Below, piece after piece: positions 31,645 through 41,589 of a DNA stretch of 64,000 bases; positions within the stretch are counted from its first letter, which is position 1; each line of letters starts with the position of its first letter. Below the pieces are notes generated by a model. That model ran no database searches, was not told where the DNA came from, and saw only the letters and a program-made list of their open reading frames with translations. The position numbers were made by a program, and so were the translations under genes. This DNA is from Haematobia irritans (lineage: Eukaryota > Arthropoda > Insecta > Diptera > Muscidae): contig NC_134398.1 of assembly GCF_050003625.1 (NCBI RefSeq), positions 85,003,983 to 85,067,982 of the forward strand, given 5' to 3'.

Positions 31645-34600
31645 ATGTCTCGTCCATATAATTTACGGTCAAATCGGGAGGAACCGATATCTCCCATTCC
31701 CATTCCTATTGGAGATGGTGCGTTTAATACTACGATGGTGGAAGTCTCTGCGGAAGCCTCTGTGGAAAGCCAACTGAAAGACATTGTGGAGGGCCTTCAA
31801 GAATTGACAAGAGCAGTTGTGGCAAGTCGTGGCGACATTGCAGTATTGAAAAACCAACTCCATCAAGTCGAGGTCAGAATTGACCAGAACAATATCCAAA
31901 ATGCAAAGGAAAACGTTATTGCCAACAGAGAAGAGGAATCCGCAGCTGCACCCCAAGGTAATATAAATCCTCAATTGATACAAAATGAGAGAGTATCCGG
32001 ACAGGATTTGCCAAATCCTGAGTTTTTAGTGAATGCAGATTCGGTTTGTAAGCTGTATGATTTGCCGCTATTCTCAGGCAATGCCGACGAATGGCCACTG
32101 TTTATAGCCAATTTTAAGGACACAACGGACGCATTTAAATACAGTTTTCGGCAAAATTTGATGCGTCTCCAAAAATGCCTTTGTGGTCCAGCGAGAGAAG
32201 CAGTCTCTTCCATGCTTATATATCCCAACGACGTACCAAAGGTAATTGAGGAATTGGAATTCCGGTTCGGTCGACCGGATATATTGGTACGTTCGCAATT
32301 AAACAAAGTTAAACTATTTCCAAACATCACGAAAAGGAAGATGGAACAAGTTATTACATTTTCCTCGATGGTTCGTAATGTGGTCGCATTTCTTACGTCT
32401 GCTGGATGTCAACAGCATCTTATGAGCCCAACTTTATTAGAGGAAATGATTTCCAAGCTTCCTATAGAGCAACAGTTTGAATGGACAAAGGTAGCTGCAA
32501 ATATTAGACCTTTTCCAAATGTCGGCGACTTTTCTACATGGCTTGCAGATTTGGCAAAAGTAATAAGTATGATGCCGAATAATTCTAACCCGATTACACA
32601 ACAAACAAACCAAATGATGGTGCTTGACAAATCGAAGAATCCGAAGTCTAGGTGTGACATTTGCAGTGGTGAGCATGCAGTCGCAAAATGCAAGCGATTT
32701 GCCGAAGAAATGTCGTTATCTTCACGGTGGAAAAATGCTAAACAGCTGAAACTATGCTTTTGCTGCCTGTACAAAGGTCATAGCTCCAATAAATGTCGGT
32801 TTAAGAAAGTTTGCGGTATAAATAATTGCAAATTATACCATCATAAGACGCTTCACGACGAAACCGATCTTCCCGAAGCAAATGCATCAAATCAGTTGCT
32901 AAATTGCAGACACCAACAGTTGCAGGCGAGTAAACTTTTTAAAATTTTACCCGTAAAATTGTCTGGCCCTTCTGGTTCTCTTACAGTGTATGCTATGTTC
33001 GATGAAGGATCGTCACTTTCCTTAATTGAAGAAAATACCGCTCGTCTCTTGGGACTAAAAGGAAAATCATCCAATCTGACTCTACAATGGTACGGGGAGA
33101 AGGTTGTCAAAGAAAAGTCTTTTCTTGTAAATTGTGAAATTGAAGGTGTGGGTAGTGGTACAGCCAAGTACTCATTGCGGAACTTACACACAGTGAAGTC
33201 ATTAAATTTACCACAGCAATCCTTTTTCAAATCACATCACCCTGAATTGTCAACCTTACCGATTAACGATTACATGAACGTAACCCCAATGCTGCTGCTT
33301 GGTTTGGACAACGCCATACTTGGAGTGCCGTCCACAGTCCAGCAGGCGGGATGTTTGATTGCAATGCAATGTAAACTTGGATGGCTTACCTACGGAACGA
33401 TAGGTAATGATTCTGACCAGCCTATTGTTTTGCATATAAGAGAAGATGATCTTAGTAACATTGTTCAAGAATTTCTTGCAACGGAGAACTTTGGTGTAAA
33501 CCCGAGTTTACCCCCACTTTTGTCAGTTGAGGAACAAATCGCTAAAGATATATTGGAGAAAACTACGAAGAGGATAGGAAATCGGTTTGAAACTGGGCTC
33601 TTATGGAAAAGTTTTCCACCGAAAATGCCACCTAGTTATGAAATGGCATATAAACGGCTAGAGGCAACTGAAAGAAAGATGTCCCACGATGTACATTATG
33701 CAGAAAGATATAAAAATGAGATTCGAAAATATATCGAAAAAGGATACGCCCAAGAACTTAGCAGCGAGGAAGTTTCTAACAAAAATTCTCCTGTATGGTA
33801 CCTCCCACATTTTGGGGTGGTCAATCCCCAAAAACCTGAAAAATTACGTGTTGTTTTTGATGCTGCAGCTAAATCTTCTGGAGCGTCATTGAATTCATTT
33901 CTATTAAAAGGACCAGAGCAGGTGAAGCCCTTACTTGAAATTCTGTTGAAATTTCGTGAAGGAAATATTGCCGTTGCCGCAGATATTCGTGAAATGTTTA
34001 GTCAAGTTAAAATCCGCAAAGAAGACCAACATTCGCAAAGGTTTCTATGGAGAAATGGCGATACCAAACAGCCCATAAAACATTACGCAATGACTTCCAT
34101 GACCTTTGGTGCTATATGCTCCCCATGTAGTGCAGAATACGTAAAGAATATTAATGCAGAAGAATATGCGCATGAATATCCAGAAGCATGTGCAGCTATT
34201 TTAGAGAAACATTACGTGGACGATTTTGTGGCCAGTTTTCAAACTGAAGACGAAGCTATCAAGATTTCTCAACAAGTCGTTAAAATACACTCAATGGCGG
34301 GGTTTGAACTAAGAGGTTTTATATCAAATAGCCAAAACCTGGAAGAGATTATGAACGGTCAATCCTCACCTAGTATGGAAGAAGTCAATATGGAAAAACA
34401 AATATTGACAAGCAAAATTTTGGGAATGTATTGGAACAAATCAAGAGACGTCTTCGAGTTCAAAACAAAGTTCCACTCACTTCCCCAAGAAGTTCTCGTT
34501 GGGGAACGACCTCCAACAAAGCGTGAACTTTTGAAAATCACGATGTCTGTATTCGATCCTTATGGTCTGATAGCAGACTTTTTATTGTATTCGAAAACTC

Positions 34601-36768
34601 TTGTTCAAGAGACATGGAAATTTAAAATCGATTGGGATGACCCGATTCCAAATCATATCTATAACAAATGGGATATGTGGTGGAAAGAATTTAAGAACAT
34701 AGAATGTTTCCATATAAAACGCTGTTTGTCACCAACGTTATCCACCATGAAAGTACAGCTACATGTTTTTGTTGATGCAAGCCAGGAGGCATATGCAGCT
34801 GTCTGTTACTTTAAAATTGGAAATGACATTTCTTTCGTTATGGGAAAAATTAGATGTGCTCCTCTGAAACATATGAGTATTCCGCGTCTTGAACTGCAGG
34901 CTGCTGTACTAGGAGCACGCCTAAGTAAAGCTGTTGTTGATGGACATGAATGTGAGATAACATCCGTAACTTTTTGGTCTGATTCCCAAACGGTTCTCCA
35001 ATGGATAAATTCGTCCAATAGGCGATTCAAATCCTTTGTTAGCCATCGCATTGCAGAAATTTTGAATCTTTCCCAACCAAATCAGTGGAGGTATGTACCA
35101 ACCAACCAAAATCCAGCAGATTCTGGTACAAGAACTGTTTATCCACCGAAGTTCACGAATGAAAGTCTGTGGATAAAAGGTCCGGAATTTTTGAGAGAGA
35201 ACGAAAGTTACTGGCCGCCTAAAAATATCGTGCTATGCAACCCTTCTTTAGAAGAAGAAATTAAGCCAAACTATCTTATATCCACGAATCAAAAGGATTC
35301 ATTGGTAAATTATCAAAAATTTTCTTCCTACATCAAATTAAAAAGGACTGTAGCATGGATACTACGATTTGCCAAACTAGCGCCGAAGAAAACCACGTAT
35401 TTAATCGCCACGGAAATTGATCAAGCAGATAGAGAAATTTGTAAATGGGTTCAACTGGAACATTTTTCAGATGAGATCAATTGCTTAAGACATGGTAAGC
35501 CAATTTCCAAAAGAAGCTCCATATACAAGCTAGTTCCTTACCTGGATGTGGATGGTTTACTACGCGTTAAAGGACGTCTTGATGAAGCACTTTATTTGCC
35601 ATATGGTGCACGCAGACCCATAATACTGCCTCACAGCCATTGGGTCTCACAATTAATAATGACACATTATCATATCAAAAACCATCACCAGAATATGTGT
35701 CTCACAATAAATGAATTACGTCAGAGGTACTGGATTCCACGAATCAAGACCTTATATAATAGAGTCAGAAGAAACTGCTCTGTCTGCAGGATGGATGCAG
35801 CGAAACCAACAATTCCTCAAATGGGCCAGCTGCCACCAGATCGAATAACACCATATGTTAGACCATTTACGTATACAGGAGTTGACCTCTGTGGTCCGTT
35901 CAATGTCTCAATTGGTCGTAGAAGGGAGAAAAGGTGGGCAGTAGTCTTTACGTGCTTAACGGTCAGAGCTGCCCACATTGAACTGGCACACGATTTGTCA
36001 ACCGATGCCTTAATTTTGTGTCTAAGGAATTTCATTAATAGACGAGGAATTCCCATAAGACTAAGAAGTGACAACGGGACGAACTTCATTGGTGCCCAAA
36101 AACTTTTGAAGCGACATGAACGGCTTATTGATATTGACAGAATCAACGACGAAGTTGCTAACAAGAATATCGAATGGATTTTTAATTGCCCTGAAAATCC
36201 AAGCTCTGGAGGTGCTTGGGAACGTCTTATAAGAATAATAAAGAGGATTTTGTCTAAAACGCTTCAAAATGATGCTCCCAGATTGGAGACGCTTAATAGT
36301 TTATTAATTGAAGCAGAAAACATAATCAATTCCCGACCTCTTACAGAAATTCAACTATCTTCTGAGGATGATGAACCGCTTACACCTAATCATTTTTTGC
36401 TGGGGTGTTTAAACTCGACCCAAACTCCAACCAGTTCTGAAGAAAATCTATGTCTTCGCAAACAGTGGAGAATAGCCCAAAATTTAAAGGATCGTTTTTG
36501 GAGACAATGGGTGACCGAATTCCTGCCCCAACTTCTTCAAATATCAAAATGGAGAGATAAATCAAAACCCGTGAAAATAGATGATTTTGTAATCATAGTG
36601 GATGCAACAATGCCAAGAAGTCAATGGTTAAAGGGACGAATTATAAAAGTATTTCCAGCCAAAGATGGACAAGTACGTTCCGCCGAAGTAAAGACGTCGT
36701 GTGGAATTAAACGACGTCCTGTTTCAAAATTAGCTGTATTTGCTACGAATGATGGTGAATCAGCCTGA
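31645..36768 (+). CDS. BEL/Pao Gag-Pol polyprotein
   Basis: 1707 residues. A Gag region with a DUF1759-like core at about 137-290 (LPLFSGNADEWPLF) is followed by two cysteine knuckles at about 336-349 (CDICSGEHAVAKC) and 370-384 (CFCCLYKGHSSNKC). The aspartic protease of DUF1758 type has its active site at about 451-456 (MFDEGSS). Reverse transcriptase spans about 700-900 with YVDD at 857-860. RNase H has VDAS with Asp1044 and WSDSQT near 1112. The integrase has an HHCC finger at about 1343-1382 and catalytic Asp1413, Asp1476 and Glu1526. A DUF5641-like tail spans about 1618-1690. All key residues are present. It would act in cytoplasmic particles and then the nucleus to copy and insert the element. 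The start is the first in-frame ATG after the 5' LTR leader, and no frameshift is needed between gag and pol. Confidence 0.95.
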   Translation: MSRPYNLRSNREEPISPIPIPIGDGAFNTTMVEVSAEASVESQLKDIVEGLQELTRAVVASRGDIAVLKNQLHQVEVRIDQNNIQNAKENVIANREEESAAAPQGNINPQLIQNERVSGQDLPNPEFLVNADSVCKLYDLPLFSGNADEWPLFIANFKDTTDAFKYSFRQNLMRLQKCLCGPAREAVSSMLIYPNDVPKVIEELEFRFGRPDILVRSQLNKVKLFPNITKRKMEQVITFSSMVRNVVAFLTSAGCQQHLMSPTLLEEMISKLPIEQQFEWTKVAANIRPFPNVGDFSTWLADLAKVISMMPNNSNPITQQTNQMMVLDKSKNPKSRCDICSGEHAVAKCKRFAEEMSLSSRWKNAKQLKLCFCCLYKGHSSNKCRFKKVCGINNCKLYHHKTLHDETDLPEANASNQLLNCRHQQLQASKLFKILPVKLSGPSGSLTVYAMFDEGSSLSLIEENTARLLGLKGKSSNLTLQWYGEKVVKEKSFLVNCEIEGVGSGTAKYSLRNLHTVKSLNLPQQSFFKSHHPELSTLPINDYMNVTPMLLLGLDNAILGVPSTVQQAGCLIAMQCKLGWLTYGTIGNDSDQPIVLHIREDDLSNIVQEFLATENFGVNPSLPPLLSVEEQIAKDILEKTTKRIGNRFETGLLWKSFPPKMPPSYEMAYKRLEATERKMSHDVHYAERYKNEIRKYIEKGYAQELSSEEVSNKNSPVWYLPHFGVVNPQKPEKLRVVFDAAAKSSGASLNSFLLKGPEQVKPLLEILLKFREGNIAVAADIREMFSQVKIRKEDQHSQRFLWRNGDTKQPIKHYAMTSMTFGAICSPCSAEYVKNINAEEYAHEYPEACAAILEKHYVDDFVASFQTEDEAIKISQQVVKIHSMAGFELRGFISNSQNLEEIMNGQSSPSMEEVNMEKQILTSKILGMYWNKSRDVFEFKTKFHSLPQEVLVGERPPTKRELLKITMSVFDPYGLIADFLLYSKTLVQETWKFKIDWDDPIPNHIYNKWDMWWKEFKNIECFHIKRCLSPTLSTMKVQLHVFVDASQEAYAAVCYFKIGNDISFVMGKIRCAPLKHMSIPRLELQAAVLGARLSKAVVDGHECEITSVTFWSDSQTVLQWINSSNRRFKSFVSHRIAEILNLSQPNQWRYVPTNQNPADSGTRTVYPPKFTNESLWIKGPEFLRENESYWPPKNIVLCNPSLEEEIKPNYLISTNQKDSLVNYQKFSSYIKLKRTVAWILRFAKLAPKKTTYLIATEIDQADREICKWVQLEHFSDEINCLRHGKPISKRSSIYKLVPYLDVDGLLRVKGRLDEALYLPYGARRPIILPHSHWVSQLIMTHYHIKNHHQNMCLTINELRQRYWIPRIKTLYNRVRRNCSVCRMDAAKPTIPQMGQLPPDRITPYVRPFTYTGVDLCGPFNVSIGRRREKRWAVVFTCLTVRAAHIELAHDLSTDALILCLRNFINRRGIPIRLRSDNGTNFIGAQKLLKRHERLIDIDRINDEVANKNIEWIFNCPENPSSGGAWERLIRIIKRILSKTLQNDAPRLETLNSLLIEAENIINSRPLTEIQLSSEDDEPLTPNHFLLGCLNSTQTPTSSEENLCLRKQWRIAQNLKDRFWRQWVTEFLPQLLQISKWRDKSKPVKIDDFVIIVDATMPRSQWLKGRIIKVFPAKDGQVRSAEVKTSCGIKRRPVSKLAVFATNDGESA

Positions 36769-36784
36769 TTCACGGGGGGGAGAA

Positions 36785-36957
36785 TGTTATGTGTTTATTC
36801 TGTTCTTTAGTATGTATTACTTAAAAATCCACTTTGTCGAAAACGACTGTGGCATTTATACAAAATTTAAACGAAGTAGACATAGATTTAGAAATTCTTT
36901 TTAATGAAATTATGTATAATTTTTCTGGAAGTTGAAATAAAGCATTCTACGTCAACA
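36785..36957 (+). repeat. 3' LTR of BEL element
   Basis: 173 bp, identical to the 5' LTR except at 36820. Immediately preceded by the polypurine tract and followed by GTTCG. Confidence 0.93.
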
Positions 36958-37503
36958 GTTCGTATGCAGTGTCTTGCAATCTTAAACCAATCGACATCGT
37001 AACAACGCTCGGTAAACAAAAAACCAGTGTAGCACTTAAGTATGATTGCAATCAACAACAACAATTACTAGCAGTTGGCATTAGCTGAAGAGAATTGAGA
37101 GAGTACCAAATTAGAGAATACCAAACTGCTGAGATATGGGTAACCAATTTGTGTAATTGCTTTATTACGGTGTTTTCGAGAGACCAACACTCATACTAAC
37201 AAACACCGACAGTCGTCGGTTGCATTGGATATTGGTGGTTGAAATTTTTTTACCAATTGGTGTTTTAAGATTGCAAATATTGGTGTTTACTAAATACACT
37301 GGTCGGTTGCGGTAGATCGCAGCCGTTCTCTGGTCCACGGTTCGATTCTCCGTCCTGGCAAAAGATAACATTTAAATATATATAAATGCAAATAACTTCT
37401 TCTACTGCTTAGAACTCAACCATCCAATGCCCAATCCCGCCTTTAGGCGTGCTTCATAAAATCAGGAAGCTTTTAGTAAGTGTGAGGTGTTTTAGTAAGT
37501 GTA

Positions 37504-37743
37504 AGGGAGCCACCGTGGTTCGAATCCTGCTTCGACCGAACACCAAAAAGTTTTTCAGCGGTGGATTATCCCACCTCAGTAATGCTGGTGACATTTCTGA
37601 GGGTTTCAAAGCTTCCCTAAGTGGTTTCACTGCAATGTGGAACGCCGTTCGGACTCGGCTATAAAAAGGAGGCCCGTTGTCATTGAGCTTAACATGGAAT
37701 CGGGCAGCACTCAGTGATACGAGAGAAGTCCACCAATGTGGTA
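37504..37743 (+). repeat. SINE copy with a deleted promoter
   Basis: Starts GGGAGCCACCGTGG and jumps directly to TTCGAATCCTGCTTCGACC, so the stretch from the A box to just before the B box is missing compared with 47139-47476. The body (TTTTTCAGCGGTGG, GGAACGCCGTTCGGACTCGG, AACATGGAATCGGGCAGCAC) is intact up to the tail. Inserted in the TIR-1 host. Confidence 0.7.
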
Positions 37744-37986
37744 GTTAAAGCTGTTCAAGAGGTTTTGTAGCATATACTGAATTTTACCGTATACATTTTT
37801 CATGTCTAATTTTCTTGCTTTTGTTTCGTTAACATTGAATATTTAATCAGTTGGCAAAAACTTAATATACCTCGTGGAACTGAGAAAGATGTGAGGAAGA
37901 CGCAATTAGCCATAAAAATAAAAAAAATTGAGTTAGTCTTTATGAAATTGTTTGTACATCAACGTTTATCGCAAAAAGTATATATA

Positions 37987-38707
37987 CTCAAAAAAAAGTG
38001 AACTCTCTATTTCACTAAGGCCAATTTAACTTTATTTTAGTTCATGGAATTATTATGTTTGGAGGAAGTTTCCTTTACTCAAATAATTTTTTGTGTACGT
38101 TAGTTAAATTAACTAAACCCGAGGAAAAAATATACTCAAATGAAGCATAAAGATTTACTAAATTCGTGTCTTCCACAAAATAGTTCAGAATTTCTTTACA
38201 TTTGTAAATTTTACCAAAAATGCGTCCATCATGAACTTCATATGTCACTACAGACATTCTTGCAATTTTGAAGTTTTTCCTTCAAACTACAAAATTTTCT
38301 TTAACTAGTGAAAAAACTTATGGCGATTTCGATTGGGGAAAAAGGTGCAACATTCTCGAAATTGATTGCCAAATATTAAAGACACTGTCATAGATTTTGA
38401 ATCCTGTATCCCTCACAATATTATGAATTAACAATAACTTTGGAATGACACTATTATTTGAGCGAAAATACAATGAGGGAAAAAGTAGTGTAACACCAGG
38501 GCAACATATTTTTTGCGAAACGAAAACGCCCTTAGTTATGTCTAATAAATTTTCTTGAATTTTTCGAAAAATATTTACTTATTTTTATGACATCGGTGTG
38601 ATGCCAACGTTTGTAATACTGTTTAGTTAAAATTTTCTACAAATATTCAAAATTTTCTAAATTCAACCGAAAGTTTTCTTCCTGGTGGGTTCACTGTTTT
38701 GTCAGTG
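37987..38707 (-). repeat. TIR-3 element carrying a 210-bp insertion
   Basis: Reverse copy from CTCAAAAAAAAGTGAAC to CACTGTTTTGTCAGTG, TA at 37985-37986 and 38708-38709. Removing the TA and the element restores the TIR-1 sequence GTATATACTTTTC, which proves the insertion. A minus-strand 60-codon frame (38075-38257) is shared with other copies. Confidence 0.8.
38321..38530. mobile_element. small GGCG-ended MITE
   Basis: 210 bp inserted in the TIR-3 copy. The left tip, one base in, is GGCGATTTCGATTGG and the right tip GCGAAACGAAAACGCC, inverted repeats of about 13 bp. CTTA stands on both sides (38317-38320, 38531-38534), whereas the other TIR-3 copies have it once. No other member seen here; superfamily unknown. 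Confidence 0.6.
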
Positions 38708-38812
38708 TACTTTTCATCAAACAAACTTCATTACAGCGAAAAGCAAATAGGAAACGATATTTGTTTGTCTAAAATTTCGTTTGGGAGGAAAGAATTATTT
38801 TTTGCGTGTGGA

Positions 38813-39227
38813 AATCCCGCCTTCTACCCCTCACTTAGTTTACAACTTTGATCATCTAATCTAAGAATATAAAATCAACTTTGAAGAAAAAAATGTTACT
38901 TGCCGAATTATATATAGCTCTGTTATGAATAGAAAATTCAAAACAACCCCACTCTATAGAGTTTTCAAAAATGTGCTGCTCATTTCATCGGCACTAGTTA
39001 GCGGAGCTGTCATGTCAACTGGCTCTATTTCAGCTTCATGTGTGCTCCAGCACTTAAATAAAATTACAAAATAATTTATATAAACTTAATAAAAATAAAC
39101 GCTTTTTTATGATCAGTTTATCGAAATCGTTTTTAAACTGTTCATTTTTTTGGAATTTTTATACTTCTTTCAGCGTTATTTTAATGCTGATTTAGCTGCA
39201 AGAATGTTTTATGTCTGGCCGTACTAC
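38813..39227. other. no gene recognised
   Basis: AT-rich sequence with no repeat match in the window and no credible frame. Confidence 0.35.
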
Positions 39228-39560
39228 ACGAAAAAAATTTTGTCGTCAAGACTGCAAAAAGTCAATAAACTTTTCGATGTAGTAATTTTGTCCTTACTAT
39301 AAAGTGATTCATCTTAAAAGTGAGTATATTTACATGAAAGAAAAACTTGTTTGAGTAAATTCGACTTGGCTTTAATAATTCTGAAAAATTCTTTCAAATT
39401 AATAAAATTGTCTTTAAATTTGATGACTTTTTGCATCTTGACTGTTTTAATGCTTCATTTTTTACTTGAAACGTAGCATAATTTTTGCTTGAAGTTTAAA
39501 TTTAGAAATTTCAATTGTCGTTAAAACGGGTTTAAAGGAATTTGATAGCACATTAACTCT
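39228..39560 (-). repeat. TIR-4 fragment, reverse
   Basis: CACGAAAAAAATTTTGTCG, 'TTTTTGCATCTTGACTG' and 'CTTTAATAATTCTGAAAAATT' match the right two thirds of TIR-4 reversed. Diverged. Confidence 0.55.
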
Positions 39561-39933
39561 TTCACTGCCGAAATAAACTTAATGTTAAAAACTTTAAATG
39601 TTCTTGTATTTTTACTTGTAATAACAGCGTGTAGAACAAAAATATTAATTTTGAAGACCTACCTCTATTACATCAAGAACTATATGATTTTTTTCTGAAA
39701 ACTTGATTCTTGAATTGTCTTATAATACCAAATTGCCTTATAATATCTTTCGAAGAGTGTGCAAAAATACAAAAAATAACCCGAAAAAATATCAGCTATA
39801 TTTTTCTATGAATGTCCATTTACTAGAGAGTAGAGTAGAAAGAAATTGTCTCAAAACTTCGGAGAAAAAGAGTAGAAAATTTGTCCCAAAAATTTCGTAT
39901 TTTTCGTTTATTGTTAAATAAGTTTATAAAAAT

Positions 39934-40181
39934 GCAGAGAAGGAATTTGATCACCTCAACCATGTTTCAAGAGCAAAAGTTTTTTTTTTTTTTTTTGATG
40001 ATGACCATGTAACATGTTAATCGCAAAAATGTTGTTTTCTCACCAAAAATGCTTTCCGAGAACAGATACATAATTTCCGAGAAAATAACATGGTTGCGAT
40101 AAAAATGTTACATGGTCACCATCCAAACATAACATTTTGCTCTTGAAACATGTTTGAGGTGATCATATTCCTTCTCTGGGT
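39934..40181. repeat. TIR-5 fold-back element, second copy
   Basis: GCAGAGAAGGAATTTGATCA at the left and GATCATATTCCTTCTCTGGG at the right, arms complementary across almost the whole 248 bp, with a T run at 39979-39996 as the main difference from 27483-27732. Confidence 0.75.
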
Positions 40182-40333
40182 GTGTTCGCCATTATGGAAA
40201 ATATTTATAGCTGATTTAGATTAAAGCCTCTTCTTTAAAACAACATCGAGAAATAAATCGAAACTAAATGGGGAAATAGAGTTTGGAGTCGTTTCCGAAT
40301 GTCCTCCTAGGACATCGATAGTAAAGGGGTTAG

Positions 40334-40594
40334 GTTGTGATACCACATTGGTGAACTTCTCTCTTATCAGTGCTGCCCGATTCCATGTTAAGCTCAATGA
40401 CAAGGGACCTCCGTTTTATAGCCGAGTCCGAACGGCGTTCCACATTGCAGTGAAGCCACTTAGAGAAGCTTTGAAACCCTCAGAAATGTCATCAGCATTA
40501 CTGAGGTGGGATAATTCACCGCTGAAAAACTTTTTGGTGTTTGGTCGAAGCAGGAATCGAACCCATGACCTTGTGTATGCAAGGCGGGCATGCT
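40334..40594 (-). repeat. SINE copy, reverse
   Basis: Reverse SINE with body landmarks 'GAGTCCGAACGGCGTTCC' and 'GATAATTCACCGCTG' and tRNA-like box B (AGGAATCGAACCC). The outer tRNA-like half and the GGTTAGG tail are missing. The overlapping 117- and 99-codon frames are SINE sequence. Confidence 0.7.
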
Positions 40595-40599
40595 TCAAG

Positions 40600-41165
40600 T
40601 GCGCAAAACTCAAACCTAAAAGAAAATTGTATCTTAAAGGTATCATTACTGCAATTCTCCGCTTCATTGACTCGGAATCAATACCAAAATCATTATTGTA
40701 AAGTCTACCCCCCATGTTCTGGTTTACGAATTCCCAAAACGCAAATTTTAAAATGTCAATAAAATTTGAACCATTTCATACTTTGCCAAGAAATTTCTTC
40801 CATTTAATTTCCTAATCCATAAGAACAGTATGTAAACATTTCGTATTAAGCTGAGTACTATGTTCAGTTTTCAAGCTGAAAACCAGCTTGTATTCACGGT
40901 TACTTTTTTTAATTAACTAATTTAGAAATATAAAACTATTTGCAATCATTTCTTTTTCATGCATTATTTGCCAAGACTCGATCAAAATATAATCGTCTTC
41001 ATAAATATATTTGTACTTTTAATTTAGTGTTTTGGTGAAGAAACCGAACATAGTACACACCTTAATATATTATTGTGGTTCGGAAACTAGCGATTGAGGA
41101 AAAGTTTGCGTTTTGACAATTCGTAAACCAGAACAAGACGGAACATCTTTGGAATCTGGCATACT
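40600..41165 (-). repeat. TIR-4 fragment split by a 31-bp-TIR element
   Basis: 40600-40705 (AAAGAAAATTGTATCTTAAA, CTCGGAATCAATACCAAAAT) and 41137-41165 (CATCTTTGGAATCTGGCATA) are consecutive pieces of reverse TIR-4, interrupted by the element below. Confidence 0.55.
40714..41136. mobile_element. unclassified element with 31-bp inverted ends
   Basis: TGTTCTGGTTTACGAATTCC then CAAAACGCAAA at the left; TTTGCGTTTTGACAATTCG then TAAACCAGAAC at the right. The arms match at about 28 of 31 positions. Inside, GTACTATGTTCAGTTTTC and its imperfect complement (GAAACCGAACATAGTAC) form a second, inner inverted repeat. No protein, and no clear target duplication. Confidence 0.65.
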
Positions 41166-41349
41166 TTTTTTGTAGTTACAGATTGTACAATAATAGTTCA
41201 AAAGTTGATAAACTTCCAAAGAATTATCTGCAAGTAAATATACTTAATTCAGAATTTTTTTCCTCGAAAATGTAACTCTGCACTTGAACATCTTATGTGA
41301 ACAATTTTTATCATATTATTGAAAAATAGGTACAATTGCACTAAATTTT

Positions 41350-41580
41350 TGGTTAAATTCACTTGCCATTTCAAAAGAAAATGAAGCACAACATTTTTGG
41401 AAAATTAAAGTTGTTGTTAGTAATTAATTAAATTCCTAGTAATAATACCAGTTTTGTGGTTAATTGATTAAATTCACTTGCCATTTTAAAAGAAAATGAA
41501 ACACAACATTTTTGGAAAATTAACATACAGTTGTTGTTTGTAATTCATTAAATTCCTAGTAATAATACCGTTTTTGTGTA
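41350..41580 (+). repeat. tandem duplication of about 115 bp
   Basis: 'TTAAATTCACTTGCCATTT', 'AACACAACATTTTTGGAAAA' and 'AATTCCTAGTAATAATACC' occur twice in tandem, with small differences. Confidence 0.75.
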
Positions 41581-41589
41581 ATTCGGTAA

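Larger units (their letters stand above)
31381..36957 (+). mobile_element. BEL/Pao LTR retrotransposon, intact
   Basis: Two 173-bp LTRs (31381-31553, 36785-36957) that start TGTTATG and end TCAACA differ at one base. A perfect 5-bp target duplication GTTCG is at 31376-31380 and 36958-36962. One uninterrupted 1707-codon frame lies between. A G-rich polypurine tract (ACGGGGGGGAGAA) abuts the 3' LTR. There is no envelope-like frame. The near-identical LTRs and open frame indicate a very recent insertion. Confidence 0.95.
31308..37332. mobile_element. hAT-like non-autonomous element, split by BEL
   Basis: Tips CAGAGAACTGCAACCG at 31308 and GCAGCCGTTCTCTG ending at 37332 are inverted repeats, flanked by a perfect 8-bp duplication GTCCACGG (31300-31307 and 37333-37340) that falls in the tRNA-like B-box region of TIR-1. 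Without the BEL insertion it is about 440 bp and has no coding sequence. The 8-bp duplication fits hAT-type transposition. Confidence 0.65.
30897..38812 (+). mobile_element. TIR-1 element (diverged), host of a nested stack
   Basis: Left tip AACGCAAAGAAAAAACCCG and right end AAGAATTATTTTTTGCGTGTG are those of the element at 50087-50985. Its sequence is in four pieces: 30897-31307, 37333 to about 37503, about 37744-37986 and 38708-38812. They are separated by a hAT-like element with a BEL retrotransposon inside, a SINE, and a TIR-3 element that itself holds a 210-bp insertion. Only one tRNA-like module is recognisable (plus strand, split at the GTCCACGG site); the other has decayed. Confidence 0.65.

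Noticed and set aside
40348..40701. 117-codon frame (and 40416-40715 minus) as genes
   Set aside because: They read through the SINE at 40334-40594; similar frames occur in its other copies.
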